Below, in pieces: positions 16,473 through 26,600 of a stretch of 56,294 nucleotides of DNA. A program made the position numbers and the translations under genes. Numbering within the stretch: the first letter of the stretch is position 1; the number at the start of each line of letters is the position of its first letter. Source of the DNA: an uncultured Flavobacteriales bacterium (GTDB taxonomy: Bacteria > Bacteroidota > Bacteroidia > Flavobacteriales > BACL11); the NCBI GenBank assembly GCA_905478185.1, contig CAJQHO010000039.1, forward strand, positions 1 through 56,294, written 5' to 3'. Below the pieces are notes generated by a model. The model was given only the letters and a program-made list of their open reading frames with translations. It ran no database searches and was not told where the DNA came from.

Positions 16473-17549
16473 ATGGCAAATCAAGAAAATATTAATTCCT
16501 TAAACAAAAGAAAAGTTGAGCTCCATAAGTTTATTGATATTTCTGCCAAAGAAAAGGAAGCAGGAAATCTCGAGAAAAAATCACAAGAAAATGGATTTTG
16601 GGACAACCCAAAAGATGCAGAATTACTCCTTAAGAAATTAAGTGGACTGAAAAGTTGGCTTAAATCTTATGATTTAATTGAATTAAATATTGAAGAACTA
16701 TGTGTACTATTAGAACTTGGAGCTTCAGAAGATGAATTAAAAGAACAATTTAAAATCACACAACTTTCAGTTGAAGATTTAGAGTTTAAAAACATGTTAA
16801 GTGCTGAAGAAGATAGCATGTCGGCAGTTTTGACAATAAACCCTGGAGCCGGGGGAACTGAAGGGCAAGATTGGGCAGAAATGCTAATGAGAATGTATGT
16901 AATGTGGGGAGAGAAAAATAATTGCAAAGTAAAAACTCTAGATATACAAAAGGCCGAACCAGTTGGAATAAAATCTGTAACTCTCGAACTTTCTGGTGAT
17001 TTTGCTTACGGACATTTAAAAGGAGAAAATGGAGTTCACAGGTTAGTAAGAATATCACCATATGACTCCAATGCAAAACGACATACTACTTTTGCTTCTG
17101 TTTTTGCATATCCATTAGCAGATGAGAGTATTGAGATAAATATTGATCCTTCAGAGCTAAGTTGGGATACTTTTAGAGCTAGTGGTGCTGGGGGGCAAGG
17201 AGTTAATAAAACTGAATCTGCAGTAAGATTGAAGCATGAACCAACAGGAATAATAATTGAAAACTCTGAATCTAGGTCACAATTAGAAAACAAAGCAAAA
17301 GCAACCCAACTTTTAAAATCACAGCTTTATGAGCTAGAGATCAGAAAAAAACAAGAAGAAAAAGACAAACTTGAAGGAAGTAAGAAAAAGATAGAATGGG
17401 GTTCACAAATAAGGAATTATGTTTTACACCCTTATAAAATGGTAAAAGATTTAAGAACAAATCATGAATCATCAAATCCTGATGCAGTATTAGATGGAGA
17501 TTTAAATTCATTCATAAAGGCTTATTTGATGGAGTTCGGGCAAAAATAA
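16473..17549 (+). CDS. prfB: Peptide chain release factor 2
   Basis: 358 residues. RF2 recognises UGA/UAA stop codons and releases the peptide. The PTH-loop motif GGQ is at 240-242 (SGAGGQGVNKTES). The codon-recognition tripeptide, normally SPF, reads SPY here (195-197, bases 17055-17063). The frame is continuous: the region aligned with the classic programmed frameshift (HKFIDISAK) has no in-frame stop. The ATG at 16473 is chosen because the family starts near there; an upstream in-frame ATG at 16410 lies within recX. Confidence 0.95.
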   Translation: MANQENINSLNKRKVELHKFIDISAKEKEAGNLEKKSQENGFWDNPKDAELLLKKLSGLKSWLKSYDLIELNIEELCVLLELGASEDELKEQFKITQLSVEDLEFKNMLSAEEDSMSAVLTINPGAGGTEGQDWAEMLMRMYVMWGEKNNCKVKTLDIQKAEPVGIKSVTLELSGDFAYGHLKGENGVHRLVRISPYDSNAKRHTTFASVFAYPLADESIEINIDPSELSWDTFRASGAGGQGVNKTESAVRLKHEPTGIIIENSESRSQLENKAKATQLLKSQLYELEIRKKQEEKDKLEGSKKKIEWGSQIRNYVLHPYKMVKDLRTNHESSNPDAVLDGDLNSFIKAYLMEFGQK

Positions 17550-17561
17550 AATATTAAACAA

Positions 17562-17903
17562 ATGAAGATATATCATAATCCTAGATGCAGTAAAAGCAGG
17601 CAAACACTTGATTTGATTAAACAGAAAACAAAAAATTATGAAATTATAGAGTACTTGAACGAGCCTCTAGAATTTGATGATTATAAACTTATTTTAGAGA
17701 AAATGGAGCTTAAACCTATTAACTTAGTAAGAATAAAAGAAACAATATGGAAAGAGAATTATAAAGAAAAAGAAATGAGTGATGATGATATCATCAAAGC
17801 GCTTGTTGATAATCCTAAGCTAATGGAAAGACCAATAGTTACTACAAATAAACAAGCAATAATAGGAAGGCCACCTGAGAATGTGCTAAATTTATTTAGC
17901 TAG
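17562..17903 (+). CDS. ArsC-family (Spx/arsenate reductase-like) protein
   Basis: 113 residues with a thioredoxin-like fold. The start MKIYHNPRCSKSRQTL carries the catalytic Cys9 of glutaredoxin-linked ArsC, and RPIV (near residue 90) is the conserved oxyanion-binding segment. Family members reduce arsenate with glutaredoxin, but many chromosomal copies without ars neighbours have no proven role in arsenate resistance. It follows prfB by 12 bp; I see no ars genes around it. Confidence 0.85.
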   Translation: MKIYHNPRCSKSRQTLDLIKQKTKNYEIIEYLNEPLEFDDYKLILEKMELKPINLVRIKETIWKENYKEKEMSDDDIIKALVDNPKLMERPIVTTNKQAIIGRPPENVLNLFS

Positions 17904-18039
17904 GGATTTGATCCTTTTCTAACTTACCTTCTTTTGCCCAAACAAAAATAAAATAAGGAATTACTCCAGCCAAAAATATTACTGCCCAGAAAGCCATTAA
18001 GAAAACAAAAACAAAGATTAAAAAGCCTAGAAATTTCAT
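17896..18039 (-). CDS. Putative 47-residue membrane protein
   Basis: ATG at 18039, TAA ending at 17896. It begins MKFLGFLIFVFVFLMAFWAV, one long or two short hydrophobic helices up to about residue 34, then a charged tail (AKEGKLEKDQIPS). The topology is typical of a small bacterial membrane protein, and it fills most of the arsC-fumC gap. It overlaps the 3' end of arsC by 8 bp tail to tail. I do not recognise a family. It could be a chance ORF. Confidence 0.4.
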   Translation of the reverse strand: MKFLGFLIFVFVFLMAFWAVIFLAGVIPYFIFVWAKEGKLEKDQIPS

Positions 18040-18045
18040 AATTAT

Positions 18046-18053
18046 TAATTTTG
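18046..18053 (+). promoter_or_regulatory. Promoter -7 element of fumC
   Basis: TAATTTTG followed by C matches TAnnTTTG and predicts a leader of about 40 nt before the ATG at 18097. Confidence 0.5.
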
Positions 18054-18096
18054 CACAAAGAAACAACAACAAATAAAACTATCAAAACATTTTAAG

Positions 18097-19482
18097 ATGA
18101 AATATAGAATAGAAAAAGATACAATGGGAGAGGTTAAAGTTCCTTCAGAAAAATACTGGGGGGCACAAACCGAAAGAAGTAGAAACAACTTTAAAATTGG
18201 AGCATCTTCAAGTATGCCTTTAGAGGTTATTTATGGATTTGCTTATCTAAAAAAAGCAGCTGCACATACTAATTGCAAATTAGGAATTTTGTCATCAGCC
18301 AAAAGAGATTTGATTTCAAATGTTTGTGATGAGATTCTAGAAGGGAAACATGATAATCAATTTCCTTTAGTTGTTTGGCAAACTGGCAGTGGAACACAAT
18401 CTAACATGAATACAAATGAGGTAATTGCAAACAGAGCTCATGTTATAAATGGGGGAAGTTTAGAGGATATGGAAAAAACAATTCACCCAAATGATGATGT
18501 AAATAAATCACAAAGTTCTAATGATACTTTCCCAACCGGGATGCATATTGCAGCTTACAAAATGATTATTGAAACTACAATTCCAGGAGTAGAGCAATTA
18601 AGAAATACGCTTTTGGCTAAATCAAAAGAATTTATGAATGTGGTGAAAATTGGAAGAACACACCTAATGGATGCTACTCCTCTTACACTAGGGCAAGAAT
18701 TTTCTGGTTATGTCTCTCAATTAAATCACGGATTAAAAGCTTTAAATAATACTTTATCTCATTTATCAGAATTAGCTTTAGGAGGAACTGCAGTTGGCAC
18801 AGGTATTAATACTCCTGACGGATATTCTGAAATTGTAGCTAAATATATTGCTGATTTTACTGAACTTCCTTTTATTACTGCTGATAATAAATTTGAGGCT
18901 CTTGCTGCTCATGATTCAATAGTTGAAAGTCATGGAGCATTAAAACAACTAGCAGTTTCTTTAAATAAAATTGCAAATGACATAAGGCTATTAGCTTCAG
19001 GGCCAAGAAGTGGAATTGGAGAAATTACTATTCCTGCAAACGAGCCTGGCTCATCAATTATGCCAGGGAAGGTAAACCCTACTCAAGCTGAAGCTTTAAC
19101 GATGGTTTGTGCTCAAGTAATAGGGAATGATGTAGCAATTTCAGTTGGTGGAATGCAAGGTCATTATGAACTGAATGTTTTTAAACCTTTAATGGCTGTT
19201 AATTTCTTACAATCTGCAAGATTAATTGGTGATGCTTGTGTTTCTTTTGATGAAAACTGTGCAGTAGGCATTGAACCAAATTACGAAAACCTAAAAAAGA
19301 ATTTAGATCATTCATTAATGTTAGTTACAGCACTAAACACTAAAATTGGTTATGAAAAGGCAGCAAAAATTGCTAAAACTGCTCATCAAAATGGGACAAC
19401 CTTAAAAGAAGAAAGCATTAATCTAGGATACTTAACTGCAGAAGAATTTGATGCTTGGGTAAAACCAGAAGATATGTGTTGA
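18097..19482 (+). CDS. fumC: Class II fumarate hydratase
   Basis: 461 residues. It interconverts fumarate and malate in the TCA cycle, without an iron-sulfur cluster. The start [28 protein letters not shown], the [19 protein letters not shown] substrate-site segment (near 104-122) and the superfamily signature [13 protein letters not shown] (near 320-332) are all present. The length is normal for a FumC tetramer subunit. A strong terminator follows. Confidence 0.96.
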   Translation: MKYRIEKDTMGEVKVPSEKYWGAQTERSRNNFKIGASSSMPLEVIYGFAYLKKAAAHTNCKLGILSSAKRDLISNVCDEILEGKHDNQFPLVVWQTGSGTQSNMNTNEVIANRAHVINGGSLEDMEKTIHPNDDVNKSQSSNDTFPTGMHIAAYKMIIETTIPGVEQLRNTLLAKSKEFMNVVKIGRTHLMDATPLTLGQEFSGYVSQLNHGLKALNNTLSHLSELALGGTAVGTGINTPDGYSEIVAKYIADFTELPFITADNKFEALAAHDSIVESHGALKQLAVSLNKIANDIRLLASGPRSGIGEITIPANEPGSSIMPGKVNPTQAEALTMVCAQVIGNDVAISVGGMQGHYELNVFKPLMAVNFLQSARLIGDACVSFDENCAVGIEPNYENLKKNLDHSLMLVTALNTKIGYEKAAKIAKTAHQNGTTLKEESINLGYLTAEEFDAWVKPEDMC

Positions 19483-19517
19483 TGTTTAAAATAAAACTAA
19501 ATTCAAAATTATAAAAG

Positions 19518-19545
19518 AAAAGCCGAGCAAATGCTCGGCTTTTTT
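19518..19545. terminator. Bidirectional terminator between fumC and tonB
   Basis: AAAAGCCGAGC, a short loop, GCTCGGCTTTT, with T-rich sequence on both outward strands. It serves fumC from the left and gcvH-tonB from the right. Confidence 0.85.
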
Positions 19546-19567
19546 ATTTTTATATATAAACTAAATG

Positions 19568-20221
19568 CTAGTTCAATGTAAAGTTAATAGGAATTGTAAA
19601 CATCACTCTTACTGACTTCCCTCTTTGTTTTCCTGGCTTGTATTTTGGCAAAGATTTTACGACTCTCATTGCCTCTGCATCTAAGTTCTTATCAACTCCT
19701 CTTACAATTTTTACATTTGTAACAGATCCTTTTTTATCAACAATAAAACTTACATAAACCTTACCTGTAATATTGTATTCTTTTGCAATTGCAGGGTACT
19801 TTACATTTTTCTGAATGTATTTCATAAGCCCTAAATCACCTCCAGGAAATTCGGGCATATTCTCAACAACCATAAAGAACTCCTCATCATCCTCTTCCTC
19901 AATCTCAATTTCTACATCTTCATCTGATTCTGTATCTTCAATTTCAATTTCATCTTCAATCTCTACATCATCCTCAACAATTTCAATTACCTCTGGTGGA
20001 GGTGGAGGTGGAGGTGGAGGTTTTACCTCTTGTTTGGTAATTGGGATAATTTCTTCTTCTAAATCATCAAGATTTAACTGCCCTAAATTATAAGCCAATT
20101 TGTCGTAACTCTTCCACTCAAAAGCACCTAATACAATAACAAGAGTAATAACTAAACCAATCTGAAAGAAAAGACCTTTCTTTTTCTCAAGACTAATATC
20201 TGGATTCTTTTTTGGTTCCAT
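19568..20221 (-). CDS. tonB: Energy transducer TonB
   Basis: 217 residues. Cytoplasmic N-terminus, one membrane helix (about 17-36), then a periplasmic linker with nine consecutive prolines (about 69-77) and a very acidic stretch of Glu/Asp/Ile repeats (about 80-115). The C-terminal TonB domain has EFPGGDLGLMKYIQKNVKYP, the YPAIAKEYNITGKVYVSFIVDKKG core and a closing IPINF. It transmits proton-motive force to outer-membrane TonB-dependent receptors. No exbBD genes are in the window. It lies 12 bp after gcvH and probably shares its transcript. Confidence 0.92.
   Translation of the reverse strand: MEPKKNPDISLEKKKGLFFQIGLVITLVIVLGAFEWKSYDKLAYNLGQLNLDDLEEEIIPITKQEVKPPPPPPPPPEVIEIVEDDVEIEDEIEIEDTESDEDVEIEIEEEDDEEFFMVVENMPEFPGGDLGLMKYIQKNVKYPAIAKEYNITGKVYVSFIVDKKGSVTNVKIVRGVDKNLDAEAMRVVKSLPKYKPGKQRGKSVRVMFTIPINFTLN
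19995..20021 (-). repeat. GGTGGA hexamer repeat encoding the TonB proline tract
   Basis: 4.5 tandem copies of GGTGGA on the plus strand encode Pro9 in TonB. The array is in frame, so slippage would only change the number of prolines. Confidence 0.8.
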
Positions 20222-20233
20222 AATTTTTATTTT

Positions 20234-20611
20234 TTAACCTACTAGTTTTTTATATGACTCAGCTGAAAGCAAACTATTTAATTCGCTCACATCTGATGCT
20301 GAAATTTTAATAATCCACCCTTCACCATATGGGTCAGAATTAATTAACTCCGGCTCATCTTCTAACTTTTCATTAAACGCTAAAACCTCCCCATTTATTG
20401 GCATAAATAAATCAGAAACAGTTTTAACTGCTTCAACTGAACCGAAAACTTCCTCTTTTTCTAGCTCTTCACCCTCAGTATCTACATCAACAAATACAAT
20501 ATCGCCAAGTTCACCTTGAGCAAAAGCAGTGATCCCAACATATACATTATCATCTTCAACTCTTAACCATTCATGGTCTTTTGTATATTTTAATTCTTCT
20601 GGAAAATTCAT
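20234..20611 (-). CDS. gcvH: Glycine cleavage system H protein
   Basis: 125 residues. The lipoyl-carrier protein shuttles the aminomethyl group between the P, T and L proteins. The lipoylation site is Lys63 in [13 protein letters not shown], and the family start is [11 protein letters not shown]. Other gcv genes are not in the window, as is common for a stand-alone gcvH next to sprA. Its promoter overlaps the end of sprA. Confidence 0.95.
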   Translation of the reverse strand: MNFPEELKYTKDHEWLRVEDDNVYVGITAFAQGELGDIVFVDVDTEGEELEKEEVFGSVEAVKTVSDLFMPINGEVLAFNEKLEDEPELINSDPYGEGWIIKISASDVSELNSLLSAESYKKLVG

Positions 20612-20626
20612 TTAATAATTTTTTTT

Positions 20627-20656
20627 CAAAAATACATTTTTTTATCAGTCGGCAAA
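20627..20656 (-). promoter_or_regulatory. Promoter of gcvH-tonB
   Basis: On the minus strand, a -7 TATTTTTG (20634-20627) has a TTTG -33 (20656-20653) 18 bp upstream. It sits just past the sprA stop, so gcvH-tonB can be expressed apart from sprA. Confidence 0.55.
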
Positions 20657-20657
20657 A

Positions 20658-23600
20658 TTATCCTGCCAAGGTAAATCTTAAACTAAATCCTACATTTGTA
20701 ATTGAGCTTGGGAAAGTTGTAGAAATAAAAGGATTTGTAATAACTCTATCATAAAATGCCTTAATATTTAGCCTCTGATTTACTACATAATCAGCTGAAA
20801 ATTTAATCTTAAACACTTGTTGCCCCATAGTTATTTGCTCTACATCCTCTATTACTTTTCTTATAATTGTCTTATTATTCATTATATTAAAGTCTAATTT
20901 TAAGTCCAAATCACTTGAAACCTTCTTTCCTTTTCCGCCAGAAAACATCTTAAACTCAACATCTTTAATTCGATAACCAACAGCAAAAATATATTCTTGT
21001 GAGCCAGTTTCTGTAAGTTGGTTATTCGCTAATGATAATGCTAAAACTCTTGATCTTTTAAATTCGACTTTAGTTAAAAGACTACTTTTCCATGTCATAT
21101 CAACTTTAAAAAGAGGACTGAATTGCTCATTAATTGTAACCTGAGAAATTTCACGAGAAACATGATAACTCATATTATTGTAATTTACCTCATCACCTTT
21201 TCCGTAATCCAAATTAGTTTGATAAGAACCAACAGAATAAGTAGAACGGTAAGAATGGCCTAAACTAAATTGCTTGAATCTCTTTTTAATAAAAGGAATT
21301 TTAATCAAACCGTCATAGGTAATTCTCCAGTTGGGCAAAGGTATTGCTGGAAATTCAGTCAACTTTGAATTAGAAGGGTCTTTACCTCTGTATGCAGCTA
21401 AAAATGCAGGAATCATAACTTCCTGAGATGTCGCTCCATATCCACCTGTAAGGATAGTATCATTATTATCATACTCAACAGGATATCCTGTTACAGGATC
21501 AATATATCCATTAAAATTAGGATTCTGTTCTGCTAATTGATTTGCAATTATTGTTCTATAGTTTCTGAAGTTATTAAAAGTTTTTGATTCATAATCATCA
21601 TTATCTTTTCTAAAAGCTGTCCAACTGGAAATAAAAGAAATACTATATCTCCCTGATTCATTTGGGCTAAATGAATTAAAATTATTTATATCATCATCCC
21701 ATCTGAAATACTCTGTATGATCGTTTGAAGTAGTTTTATTTGCCGTTAATTCAATTCTGAATTGTTTTATAGGCTCAACTGTACTTCTTAATGTTAAATT
21801 TTGTGTGCTATTTCTTTTATAAAGCGTATTTAAATCAGAGCTTTTAGTAATCCAACCTTGGCTTCCAGCATGCCCTCTAATATCTTTTTGGCTACCAAAA
21901 GCAAAAGGTAACCCTGGAGAAATATGCGACCAATCCTGCCCTAATAATTGAGGTTTTTTTAAGTAACCTGGCAACAAAACACCTTTATTTTCGGAATAAT
22001 TTACTGATATATTTTTAACCCCTAAAGCAAAACGAGTCATATGCTTTAATATCTCAAATTTCTTCTTTACTTCTCCATCATTTTCTTCTTGTTCCTTTTT
22101 ATTTCTTACAGTATTCCTACCTCTTCTTCCTCTTCCACTACCTTGATTTAACTTCTTAAAGTAGGGCACTTTATTGTAAAGAGTAGTTAAGTTTACTTGT
22201 CCGTTATACTGAACAGAATTGGAGTTTTGTATAGTATTACCAAGATGCTTAACAGCCAATGGGGCAGCCGTCCAGTTATAACCTCCATTATAACGAGTAT
22301 TTAATGAGATAAAGTTTAAAATTGGAATCTTATTTAATGGAACTTGATAATTCATTCCAAATGTTTGATTGTAAGTTTTCATCCTTCCAAAATCCCAAAC
22401 ATTGCTCCAAATAGTATCCATTTTATCTCTATAAAAAGGGTCAGATTTATCAAGCTTTCCTGCTGGCTCATCAATATTTGCTTGCTGATTAACTGCAAAA
22501 TCTAACTTTAAAGTTCGCATTAAATCATACTTTAATTCATAAGAACGATTCCAAGTAAAATACTTATTGTAAGTTGGATAAATTATCATATTTGAGTTAC
22601 TCAAATTCCTCAATTTTGTTTCATTATAATTTCTGTCAATATCCGTTCTAAAAGAGAAAGATTTTGGCATAGTATTAAAATTAAAGTCTTTAATTAACCT
22701 AAAATATGCTGATTTTGGAAACTTAATTTTTGAAAACGGTTTTATATTTTTTGGCTGAGTATTGAAATTATAAGTAAGAGCGCCTCTGTAATTTGTAGTG
22801 CGATTATACTCTGTATTTATATTTCTGATTAAAGTCTCATTTTTAGAATACGAAACCGTAAAATTCTCAACATCATATATTTTTGCTTTTTCAGCTTTAG
22901 CTCCTTTTTTCTGAACTTTTGTTTTTCTTATATTTGTAAAGTTGATGCTTTTCCTTTGCACATAATCTTGTACAATCTCCTTTAAATCATCTTTTTCAGC
23001 TTTACTATCTAATGCAGATAATGATTTTGTAAGTAAAATATCTGGATCAAGAGGGTTGTACTGAGGATTCTTAATGGCCTCTGACCTTCCGATATACATA
23101 GGAACTTTAATTCCAAAATCATCTGGGAAGAATTTACCTAAATTAAAAGTTGAAGAAAAATCATATTGATAAGCATTATACTTTTGTCTTTCATTAACTT
23201 TTTTCTCAATACTCCCAAAGCCAATAGTACTCATGTTACCTGAAAGAGTAACGTTTCCAAAATCAGCTAAGCGAGCTGTAAACCTACTATTTGCAGCCCA
23301 ACCACCATACTCATCAAAACCAACCAATCGCAATTCATTCACCCATATTTGCCCACATTTAGAAAGTCCATCATCAGCATCCTCCATAGATTTCTTTTTA
23401 GGATTTCTTATCCCAATCATTATGGTTTTAACATGAGCTAAATTTGGATTACCAACAACAGTAACTTTTCCTCCGCTTATATACTTGATATATGGGGAGC
23501 TCACATCTGAACTATTTGAATTTCTATCTTGTTTTGCTTCTTTTAATATCTCAAAAGCAATATCAATTTCATTTTGTGTTGGCCAGATTGCAGCAGGTGA

Positions 23601-26600
23601 TGTAACATCATGAGCAGTTGGGTTTAACGAAATTTCATACTCGTAATAGTTGGAAATGAAATCTGTTCCTAAACGAATGAAACAAGATAAATCTCCATCT
23701 TTTAGATTATCTTCTTCTCCTTCAGCATGTACAAACATTTTAATCCTTTTGTAAGTACGCACATCAATATCAGTAGTTTTATAAGCGGCTCTTGAGTCTC
23801 CATCTTGTAAATCACAAACTTTTAATACTAATGACTGTTCGTTCTGTTGTCTGAAAGTAGTTGTAGTATTATCAACTTCTTGCTCAATACCTGGAGGTAA
23901 CACATAATTAATTGGTTCTCTATTTCCATTCTCCTCAATATTTACTGCTGACACATCAAAAGTTGTAGTACCATCTTCATCATTAGGGATATACTCTCCA
24001 GCTTCAGATAGGTCAAAATTATATCTTCTCCACTCTCCCCTCACTAAATCAAAAGTTGCAAACCTACAGACAATAGGATCATTAAAATTAGTTAAAGCTA
24101 GTCTCATAAATCTAATAGATTTAAAATCTCTAATACCTCCAATTACATCATCAGGCTGATAAATTGGAACTCTAAATTGGTACCAATTAATACTCCTTGT
24201 ATCTCCATTTTCTGTTTTTACTGATGTTTCAAGTATATCAGAAATATAATTACTTCCAACTATCATTTCATCAGGATCTAATCTAACTTTATACTGATAA
24301 TAACTTTCAGTTTCTGAAAGCGTATGATCCCTATTCAAGTCCTCTGTATTTGGTTGAGAGGTAGCTGCTGTGGGATAACTTTCAGGAGAATTTTCTGTTG
24401 TTTTAGAATTCCCATCAGGATTATTAAAGTTCTTGTATCTATCTAAAATTAAAGTAGATTTACTATCATAATCACTTCCTCTAAAATAATGAAAATCATC
24501 TGCAGAAGGATCATTAGTTGCATTACCATAAACTGTAGATGTGGTACCGTAAACATCTCCTATTTTTTGAATATAAGTCTCGCTAAAGAACAGTTTTTCA
24601 TCTGAATTCTTTAACCCATCAAAACCAACATCTTGAAATAAACGAGAAGTTGGATCATTATCAAAAGCTTCAACAATTGAAAAATTTGTTGGCACCCTAC
24701 CCCAAACAGTAGTATCTACATCTTCAACTGTAGCTGATGTTGGTAAGCCATTCTCAAAACTTTTATACCCATCTTTTAACACATCCTCTGAAATATTTCC
24801 TAAATGTAAATACATATCCCCTCCAGAATGAGAAATATCTCCATCATCAGAATTAAAAGGATCCATCATCCAGAACTCAATAAACTCAATATTTGAAGCT
24901 TGAAAGTCAGTAGTAGTTAAAGTACGCATCATCCCTCCCCAACTTTCTGTAGGGTTAATCAACTTGCCATCAGCACCTATTCCGTTAATGGTATAATTAT
25001 AAGGACCCCTTTCCTTAGGATAATATGCAATGTCTAAAAGAGAAAGATTTGTAATTTGACTACCCATATTAGGATCTTTATTCGGAAATACTTCAGTTTC
25101 CAAAACCTCACGAGAATAATGATAGGACTGCTGACCGATTGTATTCCCATTTGGAAGGGTAATCGTTTTATTTACATTCGGTGGAGTAATAGAAGTATTT
25201 CTGAAAAATAAAGGATCGATAGTGTACCAAGCTAGCTTTGCTCTATTAAATCCAATAATTAATGAATCGCTCAAGTTAGAATTTTCAAAAAGTTCAAGTT
25301 GTTTTTCTGGGATACTCGCTAACTTCCAAGCACCCATATTTTTTATATCAATTGATGTTCTGCTTGATTCAAAATCATCAATATAAGAAACTCCTTCATC
25401 ACCAACTGCTTTATGATGACCTGGTATTAAATATGCAAATTCAGCTGTTGCAATTAATCTTGATTTTGCTTTTGTTTCAATTAATGGGAGCCAATCCACT
25501 ACTTTAGTTAACCATGGAGCTTCAGTTTGATAATTTGCATCTAAACCCCAAATTGTATTAGAAATAGGCTCTTCACCAGTATTAATTTTCTGAGTGTATG
25601 GTCTTTCAGTCAACCTCAACATAGTTGCACCAAGCATAAAATCTTTATTGATTTCATAATCAGCATGTATACCAATTAGCGTTTTATTCTGAATTCCAAA
25701 CATGGAATTATTTTCTAATGAAATTTTAATTGGCACCCCAGAATTTAAAATTCCTTCATTGATAATTGTAACTCTACCAAGCATATAGTCCACTGTATAA
25801 TCTTGGTTTTCTACTAATTTTTGCGAACCTGCAGTTACTGTAACTGATCCTTCTGGAACATTCATTGCATTCAATCTTATCTCTGCTCCAGAAGATGATT
25901 GATAAGTCCCTTTTAATCGGTACTTATTTTTTTCGGGATATTGCTGAGCAACTGTTAAAGTAGAATCATAGAGCGCCTGATAAGTATACTTTTCACCTAA
26001 CGTTGGGTTTGAAAACTGATCTTTTAGATAAGACCCAAATGGCTCTCTAACAGGAAAAATTACTCTTCCGTTTGATGATCTTGCTGTGATTCCCTCAACA
26101 AAATCAAAAAGCCCATCAGATTGCACGTCAGACTGTTGATTTAATCTATCAAGATTTAATAGTTTAATTAATGGCTTACCATGGACACCCTCCTCAGTAG
26201 TTACGCTTAAATAATTTGTTATTGCACCTGACTCTTCAGTATTTTCATAAACAACATCAAGTACAAATCCGTCTCTACTCATTTGATACGCCCCAAGAGC
26301 ATAAATATTTTTCATCATTAAATGCCAATTTGGTAATGATGGTGAGAAGTTAGTCCCTTTTAAAAGTTTTACAATTAAAGCATCTGGAGCAGTTGGGCCT
26401 GTTGAACTTAACTCACCAACTTGATAGGTTTTACTTCCTACTGTATATTGAAATGCAACCGCTAAAACCTCATCATTATTCAAAGCAGAATTTAAAGAAA
26501 TATAACCCAGTTGAGAATTGATTGTAAATTCTGATTCAGAGAGTTTTCTTGAGCGCTCTAACTTTTCGTAATCTTCTCCATTTGTTAATTGCGTACTACC

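Noticed and set aside
17562-17903. An arsenic-resistance locus
   Set aside because: Only an ArsC-like gene is present; there is no ArsR, ArsB or Acr3 nearby, so resistance is not supported.
19815-20093. A serine-rich open frame with Gly9 on the plus strand opposite tonB
   Set aside because: It is the antisense of the acidic and Pro9 linker of TonB; its composition is a mirror of that low-complexity sequence.
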